A stretch of 64,000 nt of DNA from Whitmania pigra. Its lineage: Eukaryota; Annelida; Clitellata; Hirudinida; Haemopidae. The stretch lies in NCBI GenBank assembly GCA_021613335.1, contig JAJTWR010000231.1:2631001-2695000 (forward strand). Reading direction: 5' to 3'. Each line of letters begins with the position of its first letter. Positions within the stretch are counted from its first letter, which is position 1. Position numbers and translations under genes: made by a program. The notes beneath the pieces are model-generated. The model saw only the letters and a list, made by a program, of their open reading frames with translations, had not been told where the DNA came from and did not search any database. Positions 1 to 18,660 of the stretch are shown here, piece by piece.

Positions 1-1617
1 GATATCATCACAAAAGTAGCCAACATTGAACTCTACTACAGAGCCCTGCAATTCTACCTGGACTACAAGCCGCTACTCCTGAACGACCTCCTTTTGGTCC
101 TCACACCGAGAATGGATCACACCAGAGCTGTTGGATTCTTCAAAAAGTCAGGACACATTGCTCTTGTCAAGCCCTACCTCAGGGCTGTTCAGAACAACAA
201 CAACAAGGCTGTCAATGAAGCACTCAACAATCTTCTTATTGAGGTTCATTTAAATATTTAAATTTTATTTTGAATCTTTAGAGTAAAAAATCCAACCAAC
301 CTTGTTTGATTATGAACATATTTTATTTATATTATATTTATTGTTTCCAGGAGGAGGATTACCAAGGTCTGAGAACATCGATTGAAGCTTTTGACAATTT
401 TGATAACATTGGACTTGCTCAGAGATTGGAGAAACATGAATTGATTGAATTCAGAAGGATAGGCGCATATTTGTACAGAGGTAACAATAGGTGGAAGCAG
501 TCTGTGGACCTCTGCAAAAAAGACAAACTTTTCAAGGTTATTTTTCTTTCTTTGCTGAGAAATGTAAATTAATAAACATGTTTAAAAAGACCTTAAAGTA
601 TTAAGACATTGTGGATGTAATTATACTATATATGTAATTATGTATAGCTTTAATAATAATAATATTAATAATATGATAATAATAAAACCTTGTGGAAGTC
701 TGTGGGTTATGTGGCTAGGATATTGCATTGCTTGAAAGTGTTGTAAAAATGGCATATGAAAGTAGAAGCATTTTTTGTGCCTTCAGAATCTAATGCATGT
801 GCTATACGTTTAACCAGGTTTATATAATAATTTCAAGTAATTACATCGTTTTAGACATTTTTCCCTTCTTAACTTTTTAATAGGATGCCATGCTCTATGC
901 CTGCGAGTCCAGGAATGCTGACATTGCAGAAGATCTTTTGGCCTGGTTCTTGGAGGACAAGAACTATGAGTGCTTTGCAGCCTGCCTCTATCAGTGCTAT
1001 GATTTGCTTCATCCAGATGTCATTCTGGAGCTGGCATGGAGGCACAAGATCACTGATTATGCCATGCCATACCTCATACAAGTTATGAGAGAATATACAG
1101 CTAAGGTTTGCAATCATTCCTTGAAATCTAATTGCTGTTGGCTCAAATGTGAAAAATTATATTAGGTTGACAAGTTGGAGCAAGCTGATGCTGTCCGTTC
1201 TGAGGAGGAGCAGAAAGCCACTGAGAAGCCCCTGGTCTTAAGTAAGATGGAGTTGGAATAGTGCTCCATGCTTGTGCATTTCTATTAAAGTCACTTTATC
1301 TAGTGATGTGATATTAACATTTTGGGTGGGGTAGAGTCACAATATCAGTCATAATAATAACAACAATGATGATAATAAATAACTGCAATAATAATAATAA
1401 TAATAAATAACAGCAATAATAACAAGTACATCCATTCATAACGCTTGGTTGAATGAAATTTCAATTATTTATTGGTTTGAATTTTTGCCTAAACTTATTT
1501 CCAGATGAGCCACAATTGATGATCACAGCAGCACCCCCAGGAAATGTGTACGCTGCTCCTGGTGGCATGTATGCAACGGGCTACGGGATGCCACCATATG
1601 GCATGCCTCCCATGTAA
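1..1617 (+). CDS. CLTC: Clathrin heavy chain, C-terminal part (5' end outside window)
   Basis: Five exons, read from the window edge: 1-243, 351-536, 884-1105, 1166-1241 and 1505-1617, all joined by GT-AG introns in consistent phase. The product is the distal proximal-leg region and the trimerisation/tail region of clathrin heavy chain, the triskelion subunit that coats endocytic and trans-Golgi vesicles. Recognisable segments are [47 protein letters not shown] and [11 protein letters not shown], which are almost invariant in animals. The final exon encodes the usual variable tail rich in Gly, Tyr, Pro and Met, ending YGMPPM. A canonical AATAAA lies at 1710-1715, about 90 bases after the stop. 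The N-terminal beta-propeller and most of the leg lie upstream of base 1. Identification is secure. Confidence 0.97.
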
Positions 1618-2572
1618 CTTCTAGGGCAGTTGAGTTTTGTTTTTAGCAGAAACTGGAGCATGCAGACACTCACGATTGGAAGTTGATTATTGATATATAT
1701 CGAACACGGAATAAATTATGTTCCGCACTGAGTTTGTCTGATCGTCATCATTTTCGGTTCCTAAGAGAAAGCATTTTACTATATTCAATTTGTTATATTT
1801 GTGAATATTCGGACACTCATAGGACTGTCATTTTCATTAATTGATGTTGACTTTACCAAATTATTTTATCCAATCAGATTATACTTTGCTAGTTTTGGTA
1901 AAGCTTTTATTTGTTTCTATGTTCTACATTTTATCACAGATGATAAAATTAATATGCCTATGGCTGAATTCTGGATTCTAAACAATTTTTAGATCTTAAA
2001 CAAAATAGCTTCAATTAAGTTATTGTTTCTGGAGTTTTGTTTATTATTTTTGCTGGATATTTTCTAAATTAAGTTTTGTTGGCTTCTGCCACAGCTATTT
2101 GTACTCATTCATTCCGTCTCAATTGCCGACAGACGCCATTCTGCCCTCCAGCAATTCATTGATTTGTAACCATTTGTCAATCAAAAACCTATCAATAAAG
2201 GGCTAGTTGGATTTTGACTCTGTGTACATTTGCTATTATTTGTCAAATTGGTTATCAAGTTCCACTACCTGCCAAGAGGTAATTTAGTTAGCTCTACAAA
2301 AAAAAAGTAAACAAATAGTTCAGTATTTCAGCGAAGCTGTTTATTTAATACTTTAATTTTGTACTTGGAGTTTCTTGTCAGTTCAAGTCAGATAAAAGCA
2401 TCTCAGTAGATGGCATCAAACTCAGATAACAATTTAGTTCTGAATTTATCAAATATACAGTAGACAGTAAAGGAACAAATGAGAATAAGGTCCTTAAAGA
2501 TTCAATGTTTGGGAGTTTCTCATCTTGAATTAGCACAAAGAGACCCTAAGCATGGCCATAATGTGCTTACAT
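1618..2572. other. Convergent intergenic/3' UTR stretch between clathrin and CNOT9
   Basis: This holds the clathrin 3' UTR with its AATAAA at 1710-1715 and then AT-rich sequence up to the CNOT9 stop codon on the other strand. A 63-codon open frame around 1801-1992 looks like chance: it is AT-rich and has no recognisable motif. I see no further gene. Confidence 0.6.
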
Positions 2573-5500
2573 TCACGGGGCAATGTTAGCCAGGTTGTTG
2601 GGTCCAGGATTCTCTAGATTTTTGAGGAGTTGAGAAATCCACCTCTTAGTGGAGTTGTCATCTTTGAGGCAGTTCATAAAGGTTGTATCCTTCAGCTGGT
2701 CTGGCAAACATTGGCGCAAAGCTTCCCTTGCCCTGAAAAATGTTGAATGTGCTTCAAGCAAAAACATTCCCAAAGGCAACGTAAACAATATTAAATAAAT
2801 TAATATTAAATAACTTTAGATTTAATCCTCAAGCCTGAATTAAACACCATAATATGTCAATGCATTAATTAACAAAGTAGGGCTGAATTCTAAATAATGT
2901 CGGCCGAAAACCATCGTGGTTTCGTAAACTTTGAGATAAACTGGCTCACCTCGCGTTGTCAGATAATCTGAGATAACATCTGACGACATGCTTGAGGAGA
3001 CGAGCTGATTGCTCTTTAGCCAGTTGAATGACCATTCTGCCCTGCAATAAAAGAATAAATTCCAAAAATATTATCAAATCCTCATTGCATTAGAAAGTTC
3101 TTATTTTCATGATGTGAAAATATTCGCACATAAATTGCTGAATAAAATTAGAAAACAACTCAAAGATTGATCATGTTAACATCCCCAACAGAAGTAAATT
3201 GCAACTGATAGTGCAGTGAAACTAATTCAACGTTTTAAGCTATATATATGTTTGTTTATTTATAAAGCTCCATAAACACCCAACAATTTATGTAGTGCTG
3301 CATCTCAGGGGCACTTTGTGGTGGTTCAAACTGGGTTGCGAACATGACACCTAACAACTGTCGCTTTCACCCTTGTCTGCAGGAGTGCCACCCTCTGAGC
3401 CAACTTGCATACCAATATTTAATTTTTTTAATTTCTTTAATATTTTTCAGAATAACTAACTAATATAATAACTATTTGAAATAATAGAAAAGCATCCTTT
3501 ATGAAGCAAGCATTTGTGATACTAATATATAAATATTGAAACAAAACATTGTGTGAAAGAACATTCTCATTAACTCACGAGGATCATTGCAACATGCGAA
3601 AACCTTTCATAGGTTTGGCATATGTAAGAAAGTCCAATTTCATCCAAAAGGATTTTTTGGAGAATGAATGTTGCCACCTGACAATTTAAAAAAAAATAAA
3701 TAACTTAATACTTTCTTAAAAACCTGTCAAAGCAAAGACATTTTCCCCTAAATTGTTCAGAAGCAAGATAAAATTAAATTGACTTTGGTAACTCACTGTT
3801 TTTGACAATTCACTGCCTGTTTCCATAATTTTCAGGCACAGTGGAATGATTTCTGTTGTTAGCAAGAAATTGATCACATCCTGTTCATCAGTCTTCAATA
3901 AAATTGATTCAGATTAATTTTCAATTTAAAATCAATAATAATTAACATAACATTTATTTGTTGTGGTCTAAAAAGAGCAATGTCTGCATGATAAACCACT
4001 CCAAAATTACTAACCTATTAGAATATAATGAGCAATTTCACAACTTATCATCATCATTAACTATCATTACCATTTTACTCAGCAATATTTTTGTTCAAAT
4101 TACTTTACACGAGTAAAAAAAGACACCCATCAAATCAAGCATTTTAAAAGTTATCATCAGATATTGAAATGTATTTTAAATCTTATTTTAAAGCCTTGAA
4201 ACTGTTTATGAAGGTAAAAATCATGAAACCTTGACCAAAGCTCCAATGACACCCAAACTTGTCAACCTCAGGTACTCAAACGGCCTTGTTTTGCTCACAG
4301 TGTGCAGAAATGGATACAAAAAGAGGGGAATGTGAGCTGCAAAATGAGTTGCTCGGGGATCAATTAAATTAAATCAATTTAAATTAAATACATTGTCGTT
4401 AGTGGTTGGATATTGTGGTTAGTTTCGAGCATCGTATTAATATTGAAGCATAATCAATATCTACAGTATATTAATATCCTTTAAGAAACGGAAAGGTCGA
4501 CAATTCGATCCAAAAATATACTATTTTTGTTACCAATACTTTGAAAGTTTTAATGACATGAGATGGTGGAAAGTTGAAAAAATTAAGTTCCTGTTCATTG
4601 TGAGATGGCCAAAAGGAAGACAGCATCCTTCGATGACCATAAGATGATGACTTTAATACTAAAAGATGCCGACTAATACAATAATAATTTTAATACAATA
4701 ACTGATGACTTTAACACAAAAAGATGAGACTTGAATACAAACCAGCGAGAAAAGAAGACCTGGTTTCAGGATGAGAGGCCACGCACTGCATCAATGCAAG
4801 TGCATTACAAACCCTATTCGATTGATGAGCCTGAAAAACAAATAAGTTGTTTAATCAATTTCTAAAAAAAATTATTTTTAACAATTATTTTTACAATGAA
4901 TTTTAAATAATTGCCAATAATTAAAAGAGTTTTTAAAAGTAACTACAACTATTCTCACTGAAAGATTGGGAGGGTTGATGGAAGGATAAATGCTGACTAT
5001 TTCCTGGAGAAGAGCTGCAATGGTTCCAAATGAATTCCACAACATGGGAGCTAGATCAGTCACCACTTCCCTCTTCTTACTGATTAAGGCAAAATGAGTA
5101 ATTTGATTCATTTTATTAGGAATTTTTTTATTGACCCCCATTAATAATAGATAATTGATGTTTTAAGTGGTTTATATGGTGCTTTGTACGACTTGCCAAA
5201 TTCAGTGGAAAGTTGTATAGTTGTTTTTTACAAGAGTTTCCAATTATAGTTGGCAGGCAATAATGGATATAGTTACTATAATCCAATGAATAACTGAGAA
5301 AAAATACTTGTTAAGATGTAAATGTAGTTCATTTATATTGTGCATCAGAGGCACTTTTTGCTGGCCATTTATTTAGTGCTCATTCCCAAGGGTACTTGTA
5401 GTACAGGCAGGTTTGCAACCACAACACAGTACGACCTTTGCCATATGCAGAACAACAATCTGAGTCTAGCCTCAGACAAATACTCAGCAGAAATGTACTG

Positions 5501-5933
5501 CCATTAAAAGAAAATTGTTACTTAATAAGTACTTCAAGAGACTGTCATGGAATGTGAAAAACAACTTTCCAATTACCTTGGCAAGTCATACTAACTCCAT
5601 ATAAAGAAAGCCATTTAAAACTTTAATATTAAGGGTTATGACTTCTTAAGCCTGTATGAGGACAGGCACGAAGTATGTGCACACTAGGGTAATAGACGAA
5701 GTGGTACAATGTTGTCTTATGGCATTTGGTAACTGGGTTTTAGTAACCACTAAAAAATTCCTAACAAAAATCTTTGAAGAATGCATGACATGAATCAACC
5801 TTAACTCCAGAAGGGCATTTTCTTTTGTATCAATATTGGCAAGTTCCTGGATCCACTGGTAAATTTTCTCCCTTTCCATTTGTTGCATGTTATTTTGATT
5901 GTTTACTGGTTGTTGTTGGGGTTGTTGATTCAT
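2573..5933 (-). CDS. CNOT9: CCR4-NOT complex subunit 9 (RCD1/RQCD1 homologue)
   Basis: Eight minus-strand exons: 5800-5933, 4959-5079, 4743-4830, 4230-4336, 3797-3892, 3579-3677, 2950-3041 and 2573-2732. CNOT9 is the armadillo-repeat subunit of the CCR4-NOT deadenylase; it binds GW182 and other tryptophan-containing adaptors in mRNA decay and silencing. The start at 5933 gives a Gln/Asn-rich leader and then [20 protein letters not shown], the normal family start. Also visible are [53 protein letters not shown] across a junction, [16 protein letters not shown], and [16 protein letters not shown] joined to [18 protein letters not shown]. The predicted length of about 300 residues matches the family. 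The C-terminus ends [15 protein letters not shown]. It converges on clathrin and lies head-to-tail with NMNAT. All splice phases agree. Confidence 0.96.
3240..3425 (-). repeat. tRNA-derived SINE copy (in CNOT9 intron)
   Basis: Read on the minus strand, the block contains a box A-like TTGGCTCAGAGGGTGG and, further on, a box B-like TGTTCGCAACCCAG. These are followed by a non-tRNA tail with GCACTACATAAA and a GGAGCTTTATAAAT end. The same tail recurs near 5325, 12950, 24500 and 52313. This fits a Pol III SINE sitting in an intron; the edges are approximate. Confidence 0.5.
5325..5490 (-). repeat. Degraded copy of the same SINE family (in CNOT9 intron)
   Basis: On the minus strand the order matches the copy at 3240-3425: a promoter-like segment, GTTGCAAACCTGCC in place of box B, then GAGCACTAAATAAATGG. 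It is more diverged. The edges are approximate, and family membership is inferred from the order of shared motifs. Confidence 0.4.
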
Positions 5934-7942
5934 GCTTGCTTTAGTCTCTTATTTCTAAAAGTCGATTGTCGAAAGGGTTCATCAAGTACCTTTATTATTA
6001 AATACATTTTGCACTAAACGAAATAAGTAATATTTAAGCATACTTTCTTATCAAGAACTCATGCTGAATTAGCAGAAACTAGAAAAAGTATTTTTAAAAG
6101 AGGAAAAGGTTACGCAGCGATTAAACAGTATGCTATTTAGCCTCACAAACTGAGCACTTTTATTATGTTGCAGAACTAGTAAACTAATCATCTTTGCCAT
6201 TCAAAAACTTTACCTAAGCGGCCCAACGTAAAATCACCATAAAACACAAATTCCAAAACTACAATATGGAAATCCGAAGCATAACAAAAACAGCAGCGCT
6301 CACATTCTAAAGTTGTGAAATTTAGTAAAAAATCTGAACCTTAAAATAACAAAAATAATTTCAAAACTGACTGTAGTGAATTTTGAAATTATAAAATTTG
6401 TTAAATCGATGCAGTGCAACGAAGTGAGCCCTAGTCTCGGCGTTCGATATGATCAATATTCAGTTGTGAGCTTTGCTTAACAAATTGCCTTGCCGAAGAA
6501 ACTTAGATTTTTAATTGTTCAGATAGTCAAGTAGCAGAAATGGTCACAAATACCTAAGTTTTACAAAATAAACACTCTGGGGGTTATTACAATATTAGGA
6601 AGTTGGTATTATTGTATTTCGAAGTGTAAACGAACTTGCGCAAATCTGATTAATGTAAATTTTAGACATCCTAAAGACGACTGCCATTAGTTTTTGGTGA
6701 CCATCCGCAGATACAGCTGAGATAAAAGGGTCGAGTTACGGTTCATTGGAAGTTGTGCATTGACGCCAACCAAAAATACAGAGATAAAACAAAGCTCAAA
6801 TATTTTTTTGACACTAACATTTTTTTTTAAGCGATGTAAAAAGATAGCTGATAAGGTTCACCTTTTCTAAAATCTGGCTGACTATTGAGAGAAACGGGTA
6901 AAAAATTGCTTCCGAAGAGTACCATAAGCTGCGAACCTCCCACCTCATTTCAAAATTGACCACAATCACCGGATCAAACGAATGACATCCCGCCTCGACG
7001 AGAGTAACAGATAATGTTTTGAAATTAATTTTGCACCAATAAGATATGGATGGGTTTACCTACCTCTTCATAGAAAGACCTGTTGACAAAACATGTCATG
7101 ACGATCACCAACCAAATGTCATGTAGCACATCTTAAGCCTTTACCTTAAAAGGTGACTCACGTTACCAAACACCGTAAGACGCCCTCGCACCACTTTATC
7201 TATTCCTCCGACGCGCTCATACTTCACGCATACCTGTCCTCACAACGGCTTATGTAAGAAGTCATAAGCCTTAATGTTACAATCTCCAAATGATATAAAA
7301 TAGAGCTTTTGTAATTTACTTCTTAGCTAACTAATAAAAATGGCATTCTTGGCCCCTTCATTAGAAAAAAGTTAAATTAAAAAAGGACGAAATCCATTTC
7401 TAAAAGATATTCTTCTCTTATAGCCTTTTGTATTAAACAAACCAAGGGTTTAAAGCAATCTGTATTTGTGATCTTCCTTGTTTCCAGCTTTAGAAAATGT
7501 TGAAAGATCTGCCCATACAGCTTGCATTGACATCTTTTGCATAGCATTCCGGCAACTTTTCATCATCACGAAGACAAATAGCCAAACAAATGAAATTTAA
7601 AATTCTTTTGCATAACAGGTTGAACAGTAGTCATTATTTCAAGTCAATTGCCTAGGAGGTCCTGAGTATTTTATAACCTAAACAGAATGGTATTATATTC
7701 AACTGAAAAGACATCTAAAACTAAGAGCTTTGTAACAAAAAGATTCAACGACTTTCCTTCAACACGACATGCTGCCTGAGTTGACAAATGTCTGTGAAAT
7801 GAACTCCAAAACTTTTGCTTTGACTGCATCTGCACTTGTCACCTGTGTCAGATGAGACTTGGAAGTATATAAGAGATCACATGAAACAAGAAAAATAATT
7901 CTTTTTGCAAATAGCATTAGAACTTGCTATTCCTGAGCTGAT
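5934..7942. other. CNOT9 upstream region / NMNAT downstream region without a gene
   Basis: AT-rich sequence between the first codon of CNOT9 (5933) and the last codon proposed for NMNAT (7943). No open frame here resembles a protein and I see no RNA gene. It must hold the CNOT9 promoter and the NMNAT 3' UTR. Confidence 0.55.
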
Positions 7943-14271
<6,329 letters not shown>

Positions 14272-14552
14272 TCAGTACATTCAAGCAATTGAAAAATGCC
14301 AAATCGCACGACCGCAACCGTAACCATCAGGAAAACCACTGCAAGTAAAAAGTGAATCGTGTCCCAAATAATTTTAATAACACATTTATTCCATTTAAAA
14401 GTGCTTATTAAATAGTTAGCTCAACTAAAAATTACGTTTTTTTTTACAGACATTTCAAGCCAAATTCTGGAATCAACTTAGTTTCATTTGGAAAGCCTTT
14501 TTTGCATTTAGCTCGAGTTGGTTTGGTATATTAACCTCAGATAAATAACGAG

Positions 14553-15462
14553 ATTAGTTGGACGGACCTGTTCACTTTCAAAGTTGTATTTTCCCGATTG
14601 TGCTTAATGCTGGGTCAATGTAGACAGGGCTAGCCGAAGCACCCTATTTCACAAAAAAATAGTTTTACATTTTAACCGCTGGATATTCTAGCAATATTCA
14701 AGCAAAATCAGAAATTGATAACTAGTCAATAAAATGGCTAGAAGTTAGGCTACAGCTCTCGCTCTTCTTAATCTTCCGATCGCTTGAGTGTCTTATGTAT
14801 CCATTTACACAGGTTCCCTATCCGAGGGCTCTCTGGAAGTGCAGGCTTAACTTTTCTTCTAACTAACTAATCTCAACGAGCTCATCATCCCGTATAGCTC
14901 GAGATGTCTGGGCGGAGCGGGTCCGTACATTCCGTGGACCCGCCTGTTTTCAAATTCGTTGTGCTTCTCTGAAAAGAATGGTCTCTTCAAATGCTGAATG
15001 CGAGCCAGTCCTTCCCGTCTCCCAGTGAGCTAATCGGGCGTCAAGCTTTCACCGTCCTTGTTGGACGCCGGCATGACTCCTTTCCCCGGAGGCATCTGAG
15101 ATTCTCCCATGTAACCGCCGGAAATCTGCATGTAGGGGTCGCCAACCATAGGCGGATCATTGGTGGGCATCCAATTGTTGGGACTAGGAAGCCACTTCTG
15201 ATTTTCTGTGTTGTTGTAGCGCTCCTTTTGGTTCGATCTTTTGGAGTGAACTTTCGCCGCATAGCTCCCTCGGATAGAGGGGCATGCTCTGAGGACGATT
15301 GAAGTTGGTGTTTCCAGTGGGACAATTCTGTAAGAACTGTCTAGTGGAGGTTGCTATAGGTGGTAACCGACTATCAGATTGACCAAGCACTGAGCACAAG
15401 CGGGAAAATACAACTTTGAAATTGAACAGGTCCGTCCAACTAATCTCTGCATTGTCCTCTCT
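14553..15462. repeat. Inverted repeat, about 70-80 bp arms
   Basis: The plus strand from about 14553 to 14622 (starting GAGATTAGTTGGACGGACCT) reappears as its reverse complement at about 15390-15460, with a handful of mismatches. The right arm begins directly after the BCL9-like HD1 remnant. The arms are roughly 770 bases apart and enclose the HD2 remnant. It could be a foldback element or a local inverted duplication; no transposase is associated. Confidence 0.6.
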
Positions 15463-15690
15463 GAACAAATTCTGCAGCCTCGTTGGCCAGACCGGTGGAG
15501 AAAACGAAGATCTGATTCTGCTGTGACATGAAGTGACCTCAATATCCGTTGGCCATGCCCTCCGGAATCTCGGTAAATTGGGGCCTCCCGGACCCTCCGG
15601 GAACAGGGACGTTGGTGCCCATGTTCGAAGAAGGTATGATGCAATTATTGCCTATTTGCTGGGACGAGGCCTAAGGAGCTTGAGAGTTTG
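14860..15690 (-). pseudogene. BCL9/Legless-like pseudogene fragment
   Basis: On the minus strand, a frame at about 15448-15520 reads QNQIFVFSTGLANEAAEFVQ. This matches the pattern of homology domain 1 of BCL9/Legless, which binds the Pygopus PHD finger. About 400 bases further along the same strand (14966-15056), SLTPD, stop, then GRREGLARIQHLKRPFFSEK follows the pattern of homology domain 2, which binds beta-catenin. Between them lies a Gly/Pro/Met-rich linker (VGDPYMQISGGYMGESQM) typical of these proteins. At least four in-frame stops (TAG, TGA, TAG, TAG) and frame changes break it. It is more GC-rich than its surroundings and no introns are evident, so a retrocopy or decayed duplicate is likely. 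It is annotated from remembered family patterns; homology remains to be tested. Confidence 0.5.
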
Positions 15691-15699
15691 AAGAGGGGA

Positions 15700-16270
15700 G
15701 GAAGAAGACTGCTTTTATCTAAGGCTACTAAATTAAAGGTTTTTTTTTAATTCGAAGCCTTCCATAACTTTCTCCTTAATTGTTTTAAGTATCTTAATGT
15801 ATTCTTGTTGATTTTAGTAAAATATCATTACATAAATTATTTTTTTAAATAATGAAAAGATTACCAAATTTAAATTAGTAATGATCAAGATATTTTTAAG
15901 GGCAGCATCGACTTCCTTCGAATCCCAAATCAAGGTTCCAACATGTTTGATGACGTCATGCTACGTCACTCTGATTCCGCGCAAACACTCATGTTGAGAT
16001 GTTGGTTTTGTTGGGGACATTTGTTGCGATTTCAGTGCCTCCACTGTTCGGTATGTCTTTAGTTGGATTATTAACATTTTGTTTCCACAATAATAGGGCA
16101 TGGTCTTATATTTTTGCTCCAAAAGACATGGTAGGGTCTACTTTCGCTTATGGTAAAAATAAATAAGCTGCACGAGGAAAGGTTTATGGTTTCAATAATT
16201 TATTAATAAAACTGATGTTTTAACAATATCAGAATACTAGCAGCAACCGCACAAAGCATCTGCGCGTCTA
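15700..16270. other. Non-coding AT-rich stretch
   Basis: No open frame, RNA gene or repeat that I can name. A short GC-richer patch with TGATGACGTCATGCTACGTCA (about 15949-15969) contains a perfect TGACGTCA octamer, the CRE-type binding sequence. A single match in AT-rich DNA may be chance. Confidence 0.35.
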
Positions 16271-16279
16271 GAACGCGGA

Positions 16280-16340
16280 CGTCACTGCAGCTTTTTGCGA
16301 AGGGGTTGCAAACCCTCGCACAACTTGAGGGGACGACCTC
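16280..16340 (+). repeat. Dispersed repeat 'CAGCTTTTT' family, copy 1
   Basis: GTCACTGCAGCTTTTTGCG, then AAACCCTCGCACAACTTGAG and GACGACCT. The same order of motifs is found at 18836-18893 and 60372-60420, and as the reverse complement at 61024-61080. It lies just beyond the hAT end at 16509. Element type unknown. Confidence 0.5.
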
Positions 16341-16508
16341 AGTTTTAATGAAACGTACGACGCACGACGTTCTATAATATATATATTATACTGTGTTTTT
16401 GTTTTTTTTTGATTGTTTACTTTTTTCAAATGAAACTTTCTTACTTTATTTTGTTGAAATTTATTCTGAGTCATGGTTGGCCAGGTTGATATTTGATAAT
16501 GATATTTT

Positions 16509-18660
16509 CAGTGATGGGCACTAACTAAATTTTTATAGTTAAACTTCAACTAAATAATTTTTGTTAAAATATTAGTTGCAACTACTTTTATTAAAGTTGT
16601 CAACTAAACAAAATTAGTTAAACTCATAACTTTTTTCTGCAAGATGTTTGGCACACTTATTTCATCAAATATCACTGGACAAAATGACTCAATATCATAA
16701 AGGTTTATTTTACATCAACACAACGGCAAAGAGAAATCGAAATTTATTTTATGACATGATAATATCTACATTGAAATTGTTTTCTGATTTCGCTCTTGAG
16801 ATCGAAGAAAAATCAGCGTATCAATAGTTTTATCAGCCACTAGATCTAAGAGCAGTCAACACCTGTGCAGCTGCCCTGAACAGTCTTTCAACAGCTGCAG
16901 AACTTGGAACTTGTATACCAATGTGTTTTCAAACAAACGATTGCTTTCGGATACTCCTCAACTTGATGCTGTAAATTTTCATAATCTTGGTCATTAAACC
17001 ATACTTTGTTCCAGGCTTCAGAAATGAAAGTACATACCTCATTGAGCAGGACCAGGTTCGGGTACAAGAATGTATGAAAGCAAATGGCTCTAGAATTCCA
17101 ACGAGCATTAGATAAACCTGAAAGTGCATGAAATCTCACCTTGATCATCTTCTTAAACTTTTTAAAATGATTAAAGACTCTAATTAATTGATACAGAAAC
17201 TTCATGTCATCTCGCCACCCCAAATCTTCGTTATCTTCTTCTGCTTATTGCTCTTCCAGGTTAATTATCTTTCAGAATTATAGCCATCCTTGAGATATTC
17301 ATAGTTCTGCATTATGCTTGTCACAAATGGATAACTAGTATCAGGCAATGTGGATTTTCCAAACAAGTGGCCAAAGACATGCTTTAATACTCTATCTAGT
17401 ATGTGGTGCTGGCAACCAACATAGACTGGTTTGTCGAAGCCATGATATTGAAACATACGTTGCAATCGAACAACAACTCCATTTTCCTACCAGTGTTTGC
17501 AGCAGTGGTATCACTTACAATCATTTTTATTGCTTGGCATAAATTGAATTTATCTAAAGTACTTTCAATTGCATTTGCAATAGTTTGTGATTTGGAATCA
17601 GACAAAACTAACATAGCGAGCCTAATTTCCTTGTCTTCATTCTTAAACACCATCACTTGGTGTTCTAACTTATTCATCAATTTTCAACCAAAATGCAGCG
17701 ACCAATTTTCTTTTTGTAAATTCTTCATATATGATTTTTCTAGTTTCTTTGCTTTCTTACAGATTTATAAATCCCTGATTGGGATGACGTTGTAATTTGA
17801 GGAGTGTCTTTTTAAAGAATTCTACAAACTGTGTGCCTTATTTGTTGATACTTTTCCATATCTAACCAACATTCGCGAACTTTTAGTGGAATGTTAGACT
17901 TTCTTATTTTCTAATTCACTAGACATACCACTGAAATTTTCTTCGTCAGACATGCATCCTTCACATTCAGAAGTGCTCACCGAAGCTCCTTGGAAATCAC
18001 AAGATTTGTTTGTGATTGGCTCCATGTCTGCAAATTTTTTTCTTTTAGATGGATGAATGATTTCTTTGCTTGCTAGTTTTTTGCTGGTGTATCATACTTT
18101 ACTTCTAGACGGCAGCTGCGAATAATACAAGTGCTTGTCTTTCGCACAGAGCCATGATCCATCAGGCTTGCTTATGTCAAATAAATTTGAAAAAGAATCT
18201 TCAGTTTTTGCTGTTTGATTCTTCAAAAACTTGTCATACTTTCTTATAGTATCGGTAACTTTTCTCTTCACACCTTGATCGGATAGGATTGGAAAATTCA
18301 ACTTTGCCACAATTTTGAGACTTCTTCACAAATTTATTTCAACCGTACTTTTCTTGATTTTATACTTTCGGCAAGCGCCAAGTAGAGACCATCAATTGCC
18401 ATATCTTCAGGAAATTTGAAGAGACTTTCTATAGATTTCTCAATATATTTAAATATTTTCTGACGTTTTCTCAGTGAACAACTGAAATTGGTGAGATTCT
18501 TCCCCCAGGCACTCTTATTTTTTAATACAGCGATTGCCGACGTTTTGGAAGACAATTATGAAATAAAGTCAACTTTTATTCAAATCACTCCTTACAACGC
18601 AAAAGCAATTAAAAACAATTGAATTTTAAAAGTTAATTAAGATACTTAAGATGTGCGTTA
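16509..18660 (-). mobile_element. Decayed hAT-type DNA transposon
   Basis: One terminus is recognisable: CAGTGATGGGCACTAACTA at 16509, a hAT-type end (CAGTG.TGGGCA), followed inward by the AACTA/TAGTTAA-rich subterminal sequence usual for such ends. The minus-strand transposase remnant lies inside. I could not find the matching other end or an 8-bp target duplication, so the upper boundary is only where transposase similarity runs out. Adjacent to the known end is GATATTTT (16501-16508), a candidate for one copy of the target duplication. Confidence 0.55.
16888..18555 (-). pseudogene. hAT-like transposase remnant
   Basis: A chain of minus-strand frames, each broken by stops or shifts, runs from 18555 to 16888. 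Pieces include LFKFPEDMAIDGLYLALAES, RLAMLVLSDSKSQTIANAIE, IKMIVSDTTAANTGRK, then in a shifted frame VYVGCQHHILDRVLKHVFG, and later VRFHALSGLSNARWNSRAIC. The order DTT.ANTGRK, GCQHHILDR and SNARWNSRA is that of an RNase H-fold transposase family that is common but poorly named in invertebrate genomes. Stops are frequent between 17700 and 18090, so the copy is dead. Superfamily placement rests mainly on the terminus at 16509. Confidence 0.6.

Noticed and set aside
1801..1992. 63-codon hydrophobic frame downstream of clathrin
   Set aside because: AT-rich chance frame in UTR/intergenic sequence with no signal-peptide or splice evidence.
15949..15969. CRE-like TGACGTCA as a functional enhancer
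   Set aside because: A single octamer with no nearby promoter or gene start; not enough to call a regulatory site.
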